A stretch of 64,000 bases of DNA from Variovorax paradoxus (GTDB lineage: Bacteria; Pseudomonadota; Gammaproteobacteria; Burkholderiales; Burkholderiaceae_C): the NCBI RefSeq assembly GCF_018614875.1, contig NZ_JAGGNW010000006.1, positions 62,001 through 126,000 of the forward strand, given 5' to 3'. The number at the start of each line of letters is the position of its first letter. Positions within the stretch are counted from its first letter, which is position 1. The translations under genes were made by a program, and so were the position numbers. The notes below the pieces were generated by a model. It worked only from the letters and a program-made list of their open reading frames with translations, had not been told where the DNA came from and did no database searches. Shown one piece after another: positions 1 to 9,403 of this stretch.

Positions 1-1251
1 AAGCATGAAAGCGGCTGCGGCAATGCCGGTAGGCAGCAGCGCGCCGAGCAGCAAGCCGCCAGCACCGATGGTTTCGTCGGCGAACCCGCTTTTGAGCAGC
101 GCGACGCCCGCTGGATTCGGTGCGTTGGCGATCACTGTCAGACCGCCGCCGGCCACCGCGCCAGCAACGAGCATGTACTTGGATTCGTCTGAAATACCCG
201 CGATGAGCGAGCCCAGATACGTGAGTGCCGCGTTGTCGGTGATTGCCGTGAGGCCCAGTGCACTGAAGAACAATGCGAGCGGCTCAAGGCTGGAGACGAC
301 CGGCTGCAGCCACCAGCGCTGCATGCCGCCCAGCACCACCAGACCGGCGAGAAAAAACCCGACGAGAAGCGCCTCTTTGAGGATCAGGGGACTCTGATGG
401 CGTTCATAGGCTTGCGTGAAGCCGAGGAACATCAGGAACAGCCCGAGGAAGGCGACCGGATGGTGCGCGAACATGACGATCCCGGTGAGCAGCACCAGGT
501 GCGTCAAGACCACGAGCACGGGGACAGCCGCTTCGGACGACCCAGCGTTGGCCGGTGGCGCTTGCAAGTGCTTGCGTAGCGCGAAGGTCGCGATGGCGGC
601 GTTGGCGAGCACAGCCAGCGCCGCCTTCCAGCCAAACGTGGCGAGCATGAAGGCGCTGTCCCATTGCCATGTCGAGGCGACCATCAGCACCGGCGGCGCA
701 GCGTAGGACGTGAGGGTGCCGCCGATCGACACATTGACGAACAGCACGCCCAACGCAAGGTATTTCACGGCCTCGGGCACTTGAGGCCTGAAGATTTGCG
801 GCGCAAGCATCAGCGCCGCAATGGTCATTGCCGCCGGTTCCGTGATCAGCGATCCCAGCAATGGAACGGCGGCGAGCCCGAGCCATGCAGTCGCGATCGG
901 CGTCGGCAACGGAACGATCCGGGCAACGGCGTTCACGCTCGCCATGACGGTCCGCAGCACTGGCCGCGAGGCGGCCACCACCATCACGACGAAAACGAAA
1001 AGCGGCTCGGTGTAGTTGCGCGATTCCGCGTAGGTCAGTGCCTCATTGCCGCCAATCACCAGGGCCATGGCGAGCACGAGCACGATGGCCCAGAACCCGA
1101 AGACGACCTCGACTTCGCCCAGCAGATGGAACAGGCCGGAGTGCCGCGGGAAACGGTGAGACAGACGCTCGAACTGCTTGACCGTGAATGTATGGAGAAG
1201 TGCCACAGCAAAGAGTGCTGCGGCAATGTATTGAATCGCGGGTTCTTGCAT
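1..1251 (-). CDS. Putative Na+/H+ antiporter (PF07399-like), 3' end beyond window
   Basis: The reading frame runs from an ATG at 1251 off the left edge: 417 codons with no stop. It begins MQEPAIQYIAAALFAVALLH and is almost entirely hydrophobic helices, with conserved small-residue motifs TDNAALTYLGSL and IANAPNPAG in its last third. These suit the poorly studied PF07399 'putative Na+/H+ antiporter' group, inner-membrane proteins expected to exchange sodium for protons. The gene lies 127 bases downstream of uspA on the same strand, so it may share the sulP-uspA transcript. Family assignment is from memory of the motifs; ion specificity is unproven. Confidence 0.65.
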   Translation of the reverse strand, partial: MQEPAIQYIAAALFAVALLHTFTVKQFERLSHRFPRHSGLFHLLGEVEVVFGFWAIVLVLAMALVIGGNEALTYAESRNYTEPLFVFVVMVVAASRPVLRTVMASVNAVARIVPLPTPIATAWLGLAAVPLLGSLITEPAAMTIAALMLAPQIFRPQVPEAVKYLALGVLFVNVSIGGTLTSYAAPPVLMVASTWQWDSAFMLATFGWKAALAVLANAAIATFALRKHLQAPPANAGSSEAAVPVLVVLTHLVLLTGIVMFAHHPVAFLGLFLMFLGFTQAYERHQSPLILKEALLVGFFLAGLVVLGGMQRWWLQPVVSSLEPLALFFSALGLTAITDNAALTYLGSLIAGISDESKYMLVAGAVAGGGLTVIANAPNPAGVALLKSGFADETIGAGGLLLGALLPTGIAAAAFML

Positions 1252-1378
1252 AGGGTGCTGACGTGACGGTGCCGCGTGGCGGCCCGACCAGCGCATGAAC
1301 CTGCAGCACCGCGGGAAGCGGATCTACACCCTGCCTCGATTTTAACGGGAGGGAATGGAGACCCCCTCGCTTCCGGCC

Positions 1379-2236
1379 TCAGCGCAGGATGAGAACCGGC
1401 GCCACACTCGTGCGCAGCAGCGTGGTGGTGGTGCTTCCCACAATCAGTTGCCGAATGCGCGAATGGCCGTAGGCGCCCATCACCAGCAGCGCCGGCGCTT
1501 GCCCCGCAACCAGCACGGGCATCACGTCTTCGGGGTCACCGGCCGCCAACTCCGTTTCCACAACGAAGCCCGCACCCGCGAGTACGAGGCGAGCATCTTC
1601 AAGCTGACGGCGAGCCTCAGCCGTATCTGAGCCGGCCATCGCCAGCAACGCCGGAAGACCAGCCAGCATCGGGCTGCGCGCCACGGTCTCCACCGTCTTG
1701 CGAGCCGTCGGGCTGCCGTCGAAGGCAATGACGAACCGGGCGGGCGCCACGAAGGAATCGGTCGTCACGACCAGAACCGGGCGCTTGGCCGAGCGGATGA
1801 CGCGCTCGACGTGGTGGTCCAGATGAATTCGACCGTGCGCCTCGCCGCGGCGATGCTCGCCCAGCACGAACAGTCGTGCATCGGCCTCGACCTCGAGCAC
1901 GCTGTCCACCAGCTCGCCGTGGCGCAGTCTCGCATCGTGGCGCGCGACGCCTGCGGTTTCGGCGCGTTCTCGCGCGGCGGCCAACAGGCGCCGACCGCTT
2001 TCCGTGGCCAGCTTGCTGCGCTTTTCATCCAGTGCGCTGAGTTCCTGCAGCAGCGATTCCTGGGTGCCCAGGCCGATGGCTCCGCTGTAGTCGCTGACCG
2101 CTGAACGATCCGCGTCCCGTTCCAGCACATGCAGGAATTCCAAAGGCACATCCAGCCGCAAGGCCGACCAGGCGGCCCAGTCGATCACGGTGGAGGTGTT
2201 GCCGAACCCGTCGATACAAGCGTAAACCTTGTTCAT
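1379..2236 (-). CDS. uspA: Universal stress protein, tandem UspA domains
   Basis: A 285-residue protein with two UspA (PF00582) alpha/beta domains in tandem; single-domain members are about 140 residues. The second half ends in the ATP-binding signature G-x2-G-x9-G-S/T (GAYGHSRIRQLIVGSTT) followed by the usual C-terminal strand APVLIL. The N-terminal copy is degenerate: its equivalent stretch is HRRGEAHGRIHLDHHVERV. It is cytoplasmic, and such proteins modulate stress survival, often when paired with a transporter. It starts 12 bases after the sulP stop and is probably co-transcribed with it. The sulP-uspA pair recurs in comM-associated islands. Confidence 0.88.
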   Translation of the reverse strand: MNKVYACIDGFGNTSTVIDWAAWSALRLDVPLEFLHVLERDADRSAVSDYSGAIGLGTQESLLQELSALDEKRSKLATESGRRLLAAARERAETAGVARHDARLRHGELVDSVLEVEADARLFVLGEHRRGEAHGRIHLDHHVERVIRSAKRPVLVVTTDSFVAPARFVIAFDGSPTARKTVETVARSPMLAGLPALLAMAGSDTAEARRQLEDARLVLAGAGFVVETELAAGDPEDVMPVLVAGQAPALLVMGAYGHSRIRQLIVGSTTTTLLRTSVAPVLILR

Positions 2237-2248
2237 GGTGCGTCTCCT

Positions 2249-3754
2249 TCAGTGCATGAGTTTTTCGACAGCACCCGGCTTGTCGTGGATGGCGAAGCGG
2301 TCCACGAGCGTGGCGCTGGCCTCATTCAGGCCGATGACTTCGACCTCGGTGCCTTCGCGCTTGAACTTGAGGACGACCTTGTCCAGCGCGCTGACCGCGG
2401 TGATGTCCCAGAAGTGGGCGCGGCTCACATCGATGCGGACCTTCTCCACCACTTCCTTGAAGTCGAAGGCGCCGATGAACGTTTCGGACGAGGCGAAGAA
2501 CACCTGGCCGACCACGTCGTAGTTGCGCACACGCCCTTCGCCATCGCTGCTGCGGTCGATGCGCAGCACGCGCCCGACCTTGTGCGCAAAGAAGATGCCC
2601 GAGAGCAGCACGCCGACGAACACGCCCTTGGCCAAGTCGTGCGTGGAGACCGTCACCGCGACCGTGGCGATCATCACCAATGACGAACTCGGCGGGTGTT
2701 CGCGCAGCTTGCGGATCGAGTCCCAACTGAAAGTGCCGATGCTGACCATGATCATCACGGCCACCAGCGCGGCCATCGGAATCAGCTTGACCCATGGCCC
2801 GAGGAACACGATCAGGATCAGGAGGAACAGTCCGGCGCAGAAGGTGGAAAGCCGACCGCGCCCCCCCGACTTCACGTTGATGACCGATTGGCCGATCATG
2901 GCGCAGCCGGCCATGCCACCGATGAACCCGGTGGCAATGTTAGCCACGCCCTGGCCCATGCACTCGCGGTTCTTGTTGCTGGTCGTGTCCGTAAGTTCGT
3001 CCACGATGGCGGCGGTCATCATCGATTCGAGCAGGCCGACGACGGTGAGCGTCAGGGCATACGGCAAGATGATCTTCAGGGTCTCGAGGTTCAGCGGCAC
3101 ATCCGGCAGCAGGAATATTGGAAGGCTGTCCGGCAACTGGCCCATGTCGCCGACGGCGCGAATGTCCAGCTTCAGCACCACGGCAACGATGGTCAGCACG
3201 ACGATGCACACGAGCGGCGAGGGAACCGCGCGCGTGATGTACGGGAAGCCATAGATGATCGCCAGGCCAGCCGCGGTCATCGCATAGACGACCCACGTCA
3301 CGTTCGTCAGCTCGGGCAACTGCGCGAGGAAGATCAGGATCGCCAGCGCATTGACGAAGCCGGTCACCACCGAGCGAGAGACGAAGCGCATCAGCGAGCC
3401 CAGCTTGAGCAGGCCGGCCACGATCTGAAGGACTCCCGTGAGGACGGTGGTTGCCAGGAGATATTGAAGACCGTGCTCCTTGACCAGAAGCACCATGACG
3501 AGGGCCATGGCCCCCGTGGCCGCGGAGATCATGCCGGGACGTCCGCCGGCGAAGGCAATGACGACAGCGATGCTGAAGGAGGCGTAGAGGCCGACCTTGG
3601 GGTCGACGCCGGCGATGATGGAAAAGGCAATGGCTTCGGGAATGAGAGCGAGCGCCACCACGAGGCCGGCCAGGAGATCGCCACGCACGTTGGAAAGCCA
3701 GTCCCTGCGAATGGAGGAAAGGAGCATAGAAAAATTGGAGGCTGCGCCGGGCAT
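2249..3754 (-). CDS. SulP-family inorganic anion transporter with C-terminal STAS domain
   Basis: 501 residues: about ten to fourteen membrane helices through residue ~400 and a STAS domain over the last ~100 residues. The SulP pattern is clear from [20 protein letters not shown] near the start and the [15 protein letters not shown] segment in the middle. SulP proteins import sulfate, bicarbonate or other anions with Na+ or H+; sequence alone does not fix the substrate, although uspA linkage is frequent among bicarbonate-type members. Start chosen at the ATG at 3754, preceded by GAGG eight bases away; an in-frame ATG at 3727 is an alternative. A hairpin-rich leader precedes it. Confidence 0.88.
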   Translation of the reverse strand: MPGAASNFSMLLSSIRRDWLSNVRGDLLAGLVVALALIPEAIAFSIIAGVDPKVGLYASFSIAVVIAFAGGRPGMISAATGAMALVMVLLVKEHGLQYLLATTVLTGVLQIVAGLLKLGSLMRFVSRSVVTGFVNALAILIFLAQLPELTNVTWVVYAMTAAGLAIIYGFPYITRAVPSPLVCIVVLTIVAVVLKLDIRAVGDMGQLPDSLPIFLLPDVPLNLETLKIILPYALTLTVVGLLESMMTAAIVDELTDTTSNKNRECMGQGVANIATGFIGGMAGCAMIGQSVINVKSGGRGRLSTFCAGLFLLILIVFLGPWVKLIPMAALVAVMIMVSIGTFSWDSIRKLREHPPSSSLVMIATVAVTVSTHDLAKGVFVGVLLSGIFFAHKVGRVLRIDRSSDGEGRVRNYDVVGQVFFASSETFIGAFDFKEVVEKVRIDVSRAHFWDITAVSALDKVVLKFKREGTEVEVIGLNEASATLVDRFAIHDKPGAVEKLMH

Positions 3755-3780
3755 GCCGGCGGCCTCAGGTGTTCAATGGG

Positions 3781-3960
3781 GAAACGATCGTGAGCCCGCA
3801 AGGCTCACGCAGGTGCGTGCGCTGAAGAACGCAGCGAGGCGAGCAGCGACCTTAGGGCGGGGTCACCGTGCAGAAGTAGCCGCGCGGAAGCTCGCTACCG
3901 GGGAATCCCGGTTGGTGTTTCATGGAGATGCGACTGCACTTGTGCATCGCGTCATTTTAG
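3781..3960 (-). promoter_or_regulatory. Hairpin-rich leader upstream of the SulP gene, possible structured RNA
   Basis: The 284 bases between the SulP start and the next gene hold several perfect stem-loops: GTGAGCC/GGCTCAC (3790-3808), GTAGC/GCTAC (3876-3898), ACCGGG/CCCGGT (3897-3912) and TGCAC/GTGCA (3935-3946). They are co-oriented with the SulP transcript and would form its 5' untranslated region. The density of stems suggests an attenuator or riboswitch-like leader. I could not match it to a known riboswitch consensus. Confidence 0.3.
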
Positions 3961-4038
3961 CGGCCATCGGGTCCAGGCGAAAAAACCGCTGCGGCGCGTC
4001 ACCAGCGCGTTGCAGCGCTGCTTCCCGCTGGCCAGCGC

Positions 4039-4323
4039 TCAGGGCGGCCCCTTGCTCAACTCTCGCTCCAATGATTCATTCACTTTTTTCAACTTCTCGC
4101 TGGATGCGCTGAGTTGCTTTTCGAGTTGACCCGTCTGTTCGATCGCTCGATCTACATCGGACGAGGTGGCCTCTTTGGGCAGTTCGCTGTCTAGAACGGC
4201 ATGCACGACGGCGAGGTCGTCCGCAGCTTTCTCAACAGCTTGTGTCGCCTCCTTGTTTTCTTTCAGTGCCTTGCCAAGGCCCATTGCATCTTCTGCGGGG
4301 GGAGGTCGCTTTTGCTTGGACAT
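4039..4323 (-). CDS. Small charged coiled-coil protein of unknown function
   Basis: 94 residues starting at the ATG at 4323, preceded by GAGGAAATCC, a good ribosome binding site; a TTG seven codons upstream lies before this site and is unlikely to be used. The product is highly charged (many Lys, Glu, Ser) with a probable coiled coil over residues ~55-90 ([20 protein letters not shown]). No signal peptide or membrane segment. It stands alone, divergent from the receiver-domain gene at 4501. I do not recognise a family. Confidence 0.6.
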   Translation of the reverse strand: MSKQKRPPPAEDAMGLGKALKENKEATQAVEKAADDLAVVHAVLDSELPKEATSSDVDRAIEQTGQLEKQLSASSEKLKKVNESLERELSKGPP

Positions 4324-4500
4324 GGATTTCCTCGAGTCGGACAAGGTCCCTGATGCTAGTCAAAAACGCGAAGAAGCCGCGGACCCTGAGCAAGTGGCGC
4401 TTTCGGCCTACGCGCGTAACAAGGCTTGTCCGTATAAACGGGCTCGGTTCGGTCTGCAACTCGACGCAACAACCCTGACTGGCGCATTTGCGCAATCGCT

Positions 4501-4866
4501 ATGCCGCTCGCAACCATCTTGGTCGAAGACAGCAAGACCATCCGGGAGAATTTGGTCCCCGCATTGGCAGAGCTGGCCGACATCGATGTCGTCGCTGTCG
4601 CAGAGACGGCGGACGAAGCTGTTGCGGCTCTCGAGAATCTCAAGGACGCGTGGCAGTTGGCTGTGGTTGATCTCTTCTTGCGTGAGGGATCAGGCCTGAC
4701 GGTCTTGCGGGCTTGCCAAGCGCGCTCGGCGCACCAGCGTGTGGTGGTATTGACGAATTACCCCTCCGCGGAGATGCGACGTCGAAGTTTGGAACTGGGT
4801 GCCGATGCGATTTTTGACAAATCGACGGAACTCGATCTGTTCTTCGGATGGTGCACTTTGTCCTGA
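4501..4866 (+). CDS. Stand-alone response-regulator receiver domain (CheY-like)
   Basis: 121 residues, a single REC domain with no output domain. The acidic pocket is visible as VED near residue 9, the phospho-acceptor Asp in AVVDLFL near residue 57, the conserved Thr in VVLTNY near residue 84, and Lys in FDKS near residue 103. All residues needed for phosphorylation are present. No histidine kinase is in the window, so its partner is unknown. It is divergent from the small protein at 4039-4323 and convergent with the ClC gene, whose stop is only 16 bases away. The C-terminal helix ends abruptly in WCTLS. Confidence 0.85.
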   Translation: MPLATILVEDSKTIRENLVPALAELADIDVVAVAETADEAVAALENLKDAWQLAVVDLFLREGSGLTVLRACQARSAHQRVVVLTNYPSAEMRRRSLELGADAIFDKSTELDLFFGWCTLS

Positions 4867-4882
4867 ACGCCCGAGATCTGGA

Positions 4883-6253
4883 TCATCCCTTCTCTGGCGT
4901 GGACTCTTTTGGTGGCAGCACTGGTCGATGATCGGCGGGACCCACGACATTGGCACTGTTTACCATGTGTTCGGCCAGCGTGTCGTACAGTGGCCGACTG
5001 ATCATGCGGGAAACAAGGCTGGCCAACAAGGCGCAGGCCATCAGGCTCAGCACCATTGAGTGGCCGTCGACCATCTCCATCACGATGATGAAGGCCGTCA
5101 ATGGCGCCTGAGTCACTGCTGCCAAGAAGCCCGCCATGCCCATGGCTATCAACGCTGGGCCGAGGCCGGCGCCTGACAGGCTGGCAATGCCGTCACCGAT
5201 ACCGGCACCGATGGACAGTGAAGGAGCAAAAATGCCGCCCGGCACGCCGCACCAAGCCGTGAGCCATGTAGCAACAAATTTGAGCAGGGTGTACAAGGGC
5301 GTGAGTTCGTCATGACCGGCCAGCATGTGCTTGACGGCCTCGGAACCAGCGCCGAAGGTGACGCCCCCCGTGACCAAGCCGATCAGTGCAACGATCACCC
5401 CGGCGGCGGCAGCAAAACGCACGGGCCAGCGCGCACGCCAGCGATTCATGCGCTGCGGTGCGCCGGTGAGCGAGGCAATCAGTAGCCGGGCGAACAAACC
5501 GCCCGCCGCACCGCTGATCAGCGTCACGAGAAGGCCGGGACCCAGAGCATTCCACCCCAGTTGGGGTGCTCGGATCACGCCGAAGTAGCTGAGGTTGCCA
5601 AATGTCGACACGGCCACCAGGCCGGCCAGCACGATGCCGGTGATGATGACGCCGCTGGTCCGTGCTTCGATGCGACCCGAGAGTTCTTCGATGGCAAACA
5701 CGACGCCCGCCAGTGGCGCGTTAAAGGCGGCCGCGATGCCGGCGGCACCGCCAGCTACCAACAATGCGTGGATGTTGATGGTCGAGTTCGGAGAGAGCCA
5801 ACGCCGCGCGTGTTGCATCACGCCGGCAGCGACTTGCACTGAGGGCCCTTCGCGGCCGATTGACATTCCTGCCATGAAGCCCGCCACCCCCAGCGCTATC
5901 TTCGCCAAAGCCAACCTCAATGACGCAAACAGACCGCGCTGCTCGGGAGGCAATGCAGGATGCAAGGCTGCCTTGATCTGAGGGATGCCCGAACCAGCCG
6001 CACCTGGAAACCAACGGCGGGCGGCCCACACGATGCCTGCCGTTACAGAGGGGGTCCACAGCAAAACGGTCCAGGCATGGGTTTCGTAGAGCCGGTGGAA
6101 CAGGCCGAAAGCCCAATCGCTGGCCATCGTGAAGCCGACCACGAAAAGCCCGGCCGCCACGGCATAGCCCAGGACGATCGAACGATCGACCCAGACTCGC
6201 CAGCCTGACATTTCGGCGCGCAGGTTCTCGAAGAAGTTTGGCTCGTGGTGCAT
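4883..6253 (-). CDS. ClC-family chloride channel or H+/Cl- antiporter
   Basis: 456 residues with the full set of ClC signatures in order: GSGIPQIK (Ser of the selectivity filter) near residue 86, GREGPSVQ with the gating glutamate near residue 133, the helix PLAGVVFAIEEL near residue 181, and GVPGGIFAPSLSIGAGIG near residue 340. Length fits compact bacterial ClC proteins without CBS domains. It acts in the inner membrane, exchanging chloride for protons or passing chloride, often in acid or ion stress. Together with the nearby SulP and Na+/H+ antiporter genes it gives the island an ion-homeostasis theme. Confidence 0.92.
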   Translation of the reverse strand: MHHEPNFFENLRAEMSGWRVWVDRSIVLGYAVAAGLFVVGFTMASDWAFGLFHRLYETHAWTVLLWTPSVTAGIVWAARRWFPGAAGSGIPQIKAALHPALPPEQRGLFASLRLALAKIALGVAGFMAGMSIGREGPSVQVAAGVMQHARRWLSPNSTINIHALLVAGGAAGIAAAFNAPLAGVVFAIEELSGRIEARTSGVIITGIVLAGLVAVSTFGNLSYFGVIRAPQLGWNALGPGLLVTLISGAAGGLFARLLIASLTGAPQRMNRWRARWPVRFAAAAGVIVALIGLVTGGVTFGAGSEAVKHMLAGHDELTPLYTLLKFVATWLTAWCGVPGGIFAPSLSIGAGIGDGIASLSGAGLGPALIAMGMAGFLAAVTQAPLTAFIIVMEMVDGHSMVLSLMACALLASLVSRMISRPLYDTLAEHMVNSANVVGPADHRPVLPPKESTPEKG

Positions 6254-6468
6254 CTACTAGATTGTCAATGACTGTCATTTAACCCCCAGCGCGCTCGCTG
6301 CAACCTTCTCCACGGCTGTAGAAGTGCTCGGGATTCCGGGCATCGCCAAATGCCGAAAGGGTCAAGTGCCAAGAAGAACGAGAGCATGCCGAAAGGGCAA
6401 TGAGCCGCTCATACGGTGCAGACTGGCATCGCGTGAGACAGAATTCATCTCGAAAGGGGTGCTTATCC

Positions 6469-7746
6469 ATGCCGCTCAGCGCGCTTTCTCCCGACGGGCC
6501 AGTCTCTCTTGTCGGCTTAGACCTGATGACAATCGAGAACCTCAAGAAGCGCAATCGCGAGGAAAAACTTTTCACCGCAAAATGCTGCGGCGCTCCAATG
6601 CAGATTCGGACGGCACACGGTCGTATCGCGCATTTCTTTCATCTGTCAGGGGCAACGACCTGTGATGGCGCGCGGCCGGAGACGGCCGAGCACCTCCGAC
6701 TCAAACAAAAGATTGCGGATGCCATCATCCACACGGGATGGGATCACGAAACCGAGGCCGCGCACCGCGACCGGACGTCGGGCCAACTCATCTGGCAGGC
6801 TGATGTGCTCGCGTATCCCTCGAAAGGCAATGCGACAGTTGCGTTTGAAGTCCAGCTTGCGAAGGCAGACTGGCATGACATGCTCTCGCGCCAGGAGCGT
6901 TACCGGCAACACGGAGTACGAGGCCTCTGGTTCGTGAAAACGAAGAAGGGTTTCCCTGCGCGGCGTGAGCTACCGGTGTTTTGCGTGGAATCGGATGCTC
7001 GCGGAGACTGGGTGCAACTCGGCACACGCTGGGACTCATGGGAGATGTGGCGCGACGCCGCAGAAGGCGAACAGTTCGAGTTGAGCGATTTCATCTACTA
7101 CGCGCTCGACGGTAATCTCAAGTGGGCACCGTATTTCGGGGTCCCAAAGACGGTGGTGGACGTCTCGATTGGCTATGGCAAGCACGGCGCCTGCAGTGGG
7201 TGTGGTCGGCGCCTCGCGCTGCACAACAGTGTCACGATAAACATTGCCGGTCCACGACGAGAGTACTACCCAAGCTACAGGTGGCATGCCGGCATGGAGC
7301 CCATCGTGCGGACCAAGTGGAGTGGGCCGGCAGTGAACTGCGTTTGGGACCTCTTGAAGGCAGAGAGCGACATCGTGCGCACCACTGTTCGAGCGAACGA
7401 AGTCGCCTCCGTACTCGACCACTTCGGGCTTGAGAACATCCCAGATGCCCGGGCCCGAGCGAGAAAATGCAGCCGGATGATCGCCGGCAGGCACAAAACT
7501 TCTCCAGTCAGCCCCCGAGTATGCGCCGTAGCCCACAGAGCCGACGGTGAGGGCCTGCAGACTCTGCGCGGGACTCGAGATGCGCGAAGCCGGCTCGCAG
7601 AGATACGCGGGATATTCGCGACCGGCGTTCAAATGATCCTCGATGCCAGGATGAGACTGCGGGCCGATGGGCGAGAGGTTGCCCGCACTCTGGACCACCA
7701 GGACGTCATATTGGGCACTCACAGCGTCAATCTCCGCGGCCCATGA
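6469..7746 (+). CDS. CoiA-like competence/nuclease protein with a chimeric C-terminus
   Basis: Start chosen at the ATG at 6469 behind AAAGGGG; the frame stays open upstream but without support. Residues ~1-300 look like CoiA-type proteins: a Cys-Cys motif with a paired His (AKCCGAPMQ ... IAHFFH) and a PD-(D/E)XK-type core (WQADVLA ... VAFEVQLAKADW). From about base 7380 on, the other strand encodes a clear S8 protease fragment, so the last ~120 codons here are translated antisense of another gene. The original 3' end has therefore been lost and replaced. It may still act as a nuclease in DNA processing, but the C-terminus is an accident of rearrangement. Confidence 0.6.
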   Translation: MPLSALSPDGPVSLVGLDLMTIENLKKRNREEKLFTAKCCGAPMQIRTAHGRIAHFFHLSGATTCDGARPETAEHLRLKQKIADAIIHTGWDHETEAAHRDRTSGQLIWQADVLAYPSKGNATVAFEVQLAKADWHDMLSRQERYRQHGVRGLWFVKTKKGFPARRELPVFCVESDARGDWVQLGTRWDSWEMWRDAAEGEQFELSDFIYYALDGNLKWAPYFGVPKTVVDVSIGYGKHGACSGCGRRLALHNSVTINIAGPRREYYPSYRWHAGMEPIVRTKWSGPAVNCVWDLLKAESDIVRTTVRANEVASVLDHFGLENIPDARARARKCSRMIAGRHKTSPVSPRVCAVAHRADGEGLQTLRGTRDARSRLAEIRGIFATGVQMILDARMRLRADGREVARTLDHQDVILGTHSVNLRGP

Positions 7747-7850
7747 AGACATATGCCGCAGGCGACAGTAGCCATACGCGTTGATGGAGTGATTAAAGAT
7801 GCGTGTCGCTCTGGCGCTACTGCGAAACCGCTCTACGGCCGCGCGAATGG
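7380..7850 (-). pseudogene. S8 (subtilisin-like) protease fragment, truncated at both ends
   Basis: On the minus strand the frame ATRIFNHSINAYGYCRLRHM, then VVQSAGN, SLQALTVGSVGYGAYSG, FSRSGPGIWDVLKPEVVEYG reads as the middle of a subtilase domain (PF00082) of the type found with AAA ATPases in mobile DNA. The oxyanion-hole Asn in SAGN is present, but the catalytic Asp and His (normally upstream) and the Ser (GTS, downstream) are missing. The 5' side runs into the end of the XseA-like gene; the 3' side stops where the CoiA-like gene begins on the other strand. End points are approximate. It cannot be a working protease. Confidence 0.65.
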
Positions 7851-9347
7851 CACCCGTTGCAGGCGGTTGTCCAGAGCCTGCGCTGCTGTCCTCGTGGCCG
7901 CTGCCGTGCGGTCGACAACGGTGTTGAGCGCGAGGCCTGTCGCAGACCTTGCCTCTCCGATGCTCGAGAGCGCATCGATGCGTATAGCGGTCATCAAGAT
8001 CGGCACCTCCTGCTTGGCCGTTGCGACGGCTTGCATCGCATCAGCGCGCACCTCGTTCAGCAACGCTAGGCTTTGTCGCGAGGCATCATGGACGCGCCGC
8101 ACGGCGCCGACTGCGATCGTGTTCAGGGTTGTCGTATTTTCCTGTTTCGCGCGGGCCAGATGCTCACGGACATCAGCACGGATTCCCGCTTCGCTGCGCT
8201 CTACGGTGAGTCGGATGGTGCGAGCGCTTTGCGTACCGGCCGCAAGGATCGCATCCCAAGCTGTACGAGCCTCTCGCGCGCGGCGCAATATCTGCTGCTC
8301 AATGCCACCGATGACCTTGCTAGGCGTGTCGAAGCGGGTATGGGCCACCTCATCGGGCAACGTGCTGTCGCGCTCATGGCCAATGCCAGTGAGGACTGGA
8401 ACGTGCTGGTCACAGATGAAGCGGGCGAGCTCGTAGTCGTTCAGCCATGCAAGGTCATTCACCGCACCACCGCCGCGGATGATGACGATCGCGTCTGGGC
8501 GATCGGCTTCTCCCAATTCACGCAGCGCGGTCGACGCGGCTGCGACCACCTCGCGTGCCGCGCCCTCGCCCTGGAAGCGACTGTGCGCGTAGATAAAGCG
8601 GCAGATACCAAATCGCTCCAATCGTTCTGCCTCCTTCCGGAAATCGCCCAAGCCAGCCGCTTCCTGCGGCGCGACTACCAGAACGACGCGATAGTCCCAG
8701 GGCGCCGAAAGTCGACGATTGCGGTCAAACGCCCCTTCCTGCTGCAGTCGGGTCCGGATCTCTTTCTTGCGGGCTTCGAGGTCACCGAGGGTGTACTCGG
8801 AGTCAATCGCATCGATCTCGAGGCTAAGGCCGTACTGCGCTTTGAAAACCGGCTTCGCTCGTACCAGCAGCTTGATGCCGGCGCCGATCACGGCGCCTGT
8901 GGCTTTTTCGAAGTCGGGGAGGATCCGTGACGCCGTACCGGCCCAGATCATGGCCCGCGCTCTAGCGATCGGCTGGCCGGCACTGTCACGTTCGGAGAGT
9001 TCCAGATAGACGTGACCATTGCGCACGCTGGCTTCATTGACCTCGACCAATGTCCAGACACCGCTGGCGAAGGCCTGGGCCACCGCAGCCGCGACGCCGT
9101 TGAGCAGGCGGGAAAGCGGGACGCCCTTCTTGACGGTGGCCACACCGGCAGCTGCTGCGTCGGCGAGTGTGACGTCCGTGGATCCACTGGCGCTTGGTGC
9201 AGAGCCTGCGGGCAGCCAAGCAGTAAACGCGACCAGGTCAACGCCTGCCTCGACGTACCAGCGCTTGACCGTGCCGTCGAAGCGCGCGCCAAGCGCCTTC
9301 GCAGCATCCTTGGAGCGGTATGGGACATCGAGATATTGACGGGACAT
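7833..9347 (-). CDS. Exonuclease VII large-subunit-like protein with N-terminal DUF5710 domain
   Basis: 504 residues from the ATG at 9347 (a TTG nine codons upstream is possible). Residues ~1-45 (YLDVPYRSKDAAKALGARFD ... KRWYV) match the DUF5710 module seen at the front of plasmid and island proteins. Next come an XseA OB-fold (~75-180) and the catalytic region with IIRGGGAVNDL and GIGHERDSTLPDEVAHTRFD (~275-335), then a long helical C-terminus as in XseA. Housekeeping XseA lacks the DUF5710 head, and no xseB is nearby, so this is an accessory paralogue. It lies 56 bases after the RES toxin gene on the same strand. Function is inferred: single-strand DNA degradation, or defence. Confidence 0.75.
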   Translation of the reverse strand: MSRQYLDVPYRSKDAAKALGARFDGTVKRWYVEAGVDLVAFTAWLPAGSAPSASGSTDVTLADAAAAGVATVKKGVPLSRLLNGVAAAVAQAFASGVWTLVEVNEASVRNGHVYLELSERDSAGQPIARARAMIWAGTASRILPDFEKATGAVIGAGIKLLVRAKPVFKAQYGLSLEIDAIDSEYTLGDLEARKKEIRTRLQQEGAFDRNRRLSAPWDYRVVLVVAPQEAAGLGDFRKEAERLERFGICRFIYAHSRFQGEGAAREVVAAASTALRELGEADRPDAIVIIRGGGAVNDLAWLNDYELARFICDQHVPVLTGIGHERDSTLPDEVAHTRFDTPSKVIGGIEQQILRRAREARTAWDAILAAGTQSARTIRLTVERSEAGIRADVREHLARAKQENTTTLNTIAVGAVRRVHDASRQSLALLNEVRADAMQAVATAKQEVPILMTAIRIDALSSIGEARSATGLALNTVVDRTAAATRTAAQALDNRLQRVPFARP

Positions 9348-9403
9348 GTGCGTGTCGAATGCTACTTGGCACAAAGGCGCGGCCTATTCGCTATCTGTTT
9401 GCA

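Noticed and set aside
3781-3960. Known yybP-ykoY or sul-type riboswitch
   Set aside because: Some stems look suggestive, but the conserved core bases of those classes were not found; kept only as an unassigned leader.
7833-9347. Housekeeping xseA
   Set aside because: The DUF5710 head, island location and absence of xseB argue for an accessory paralogue.
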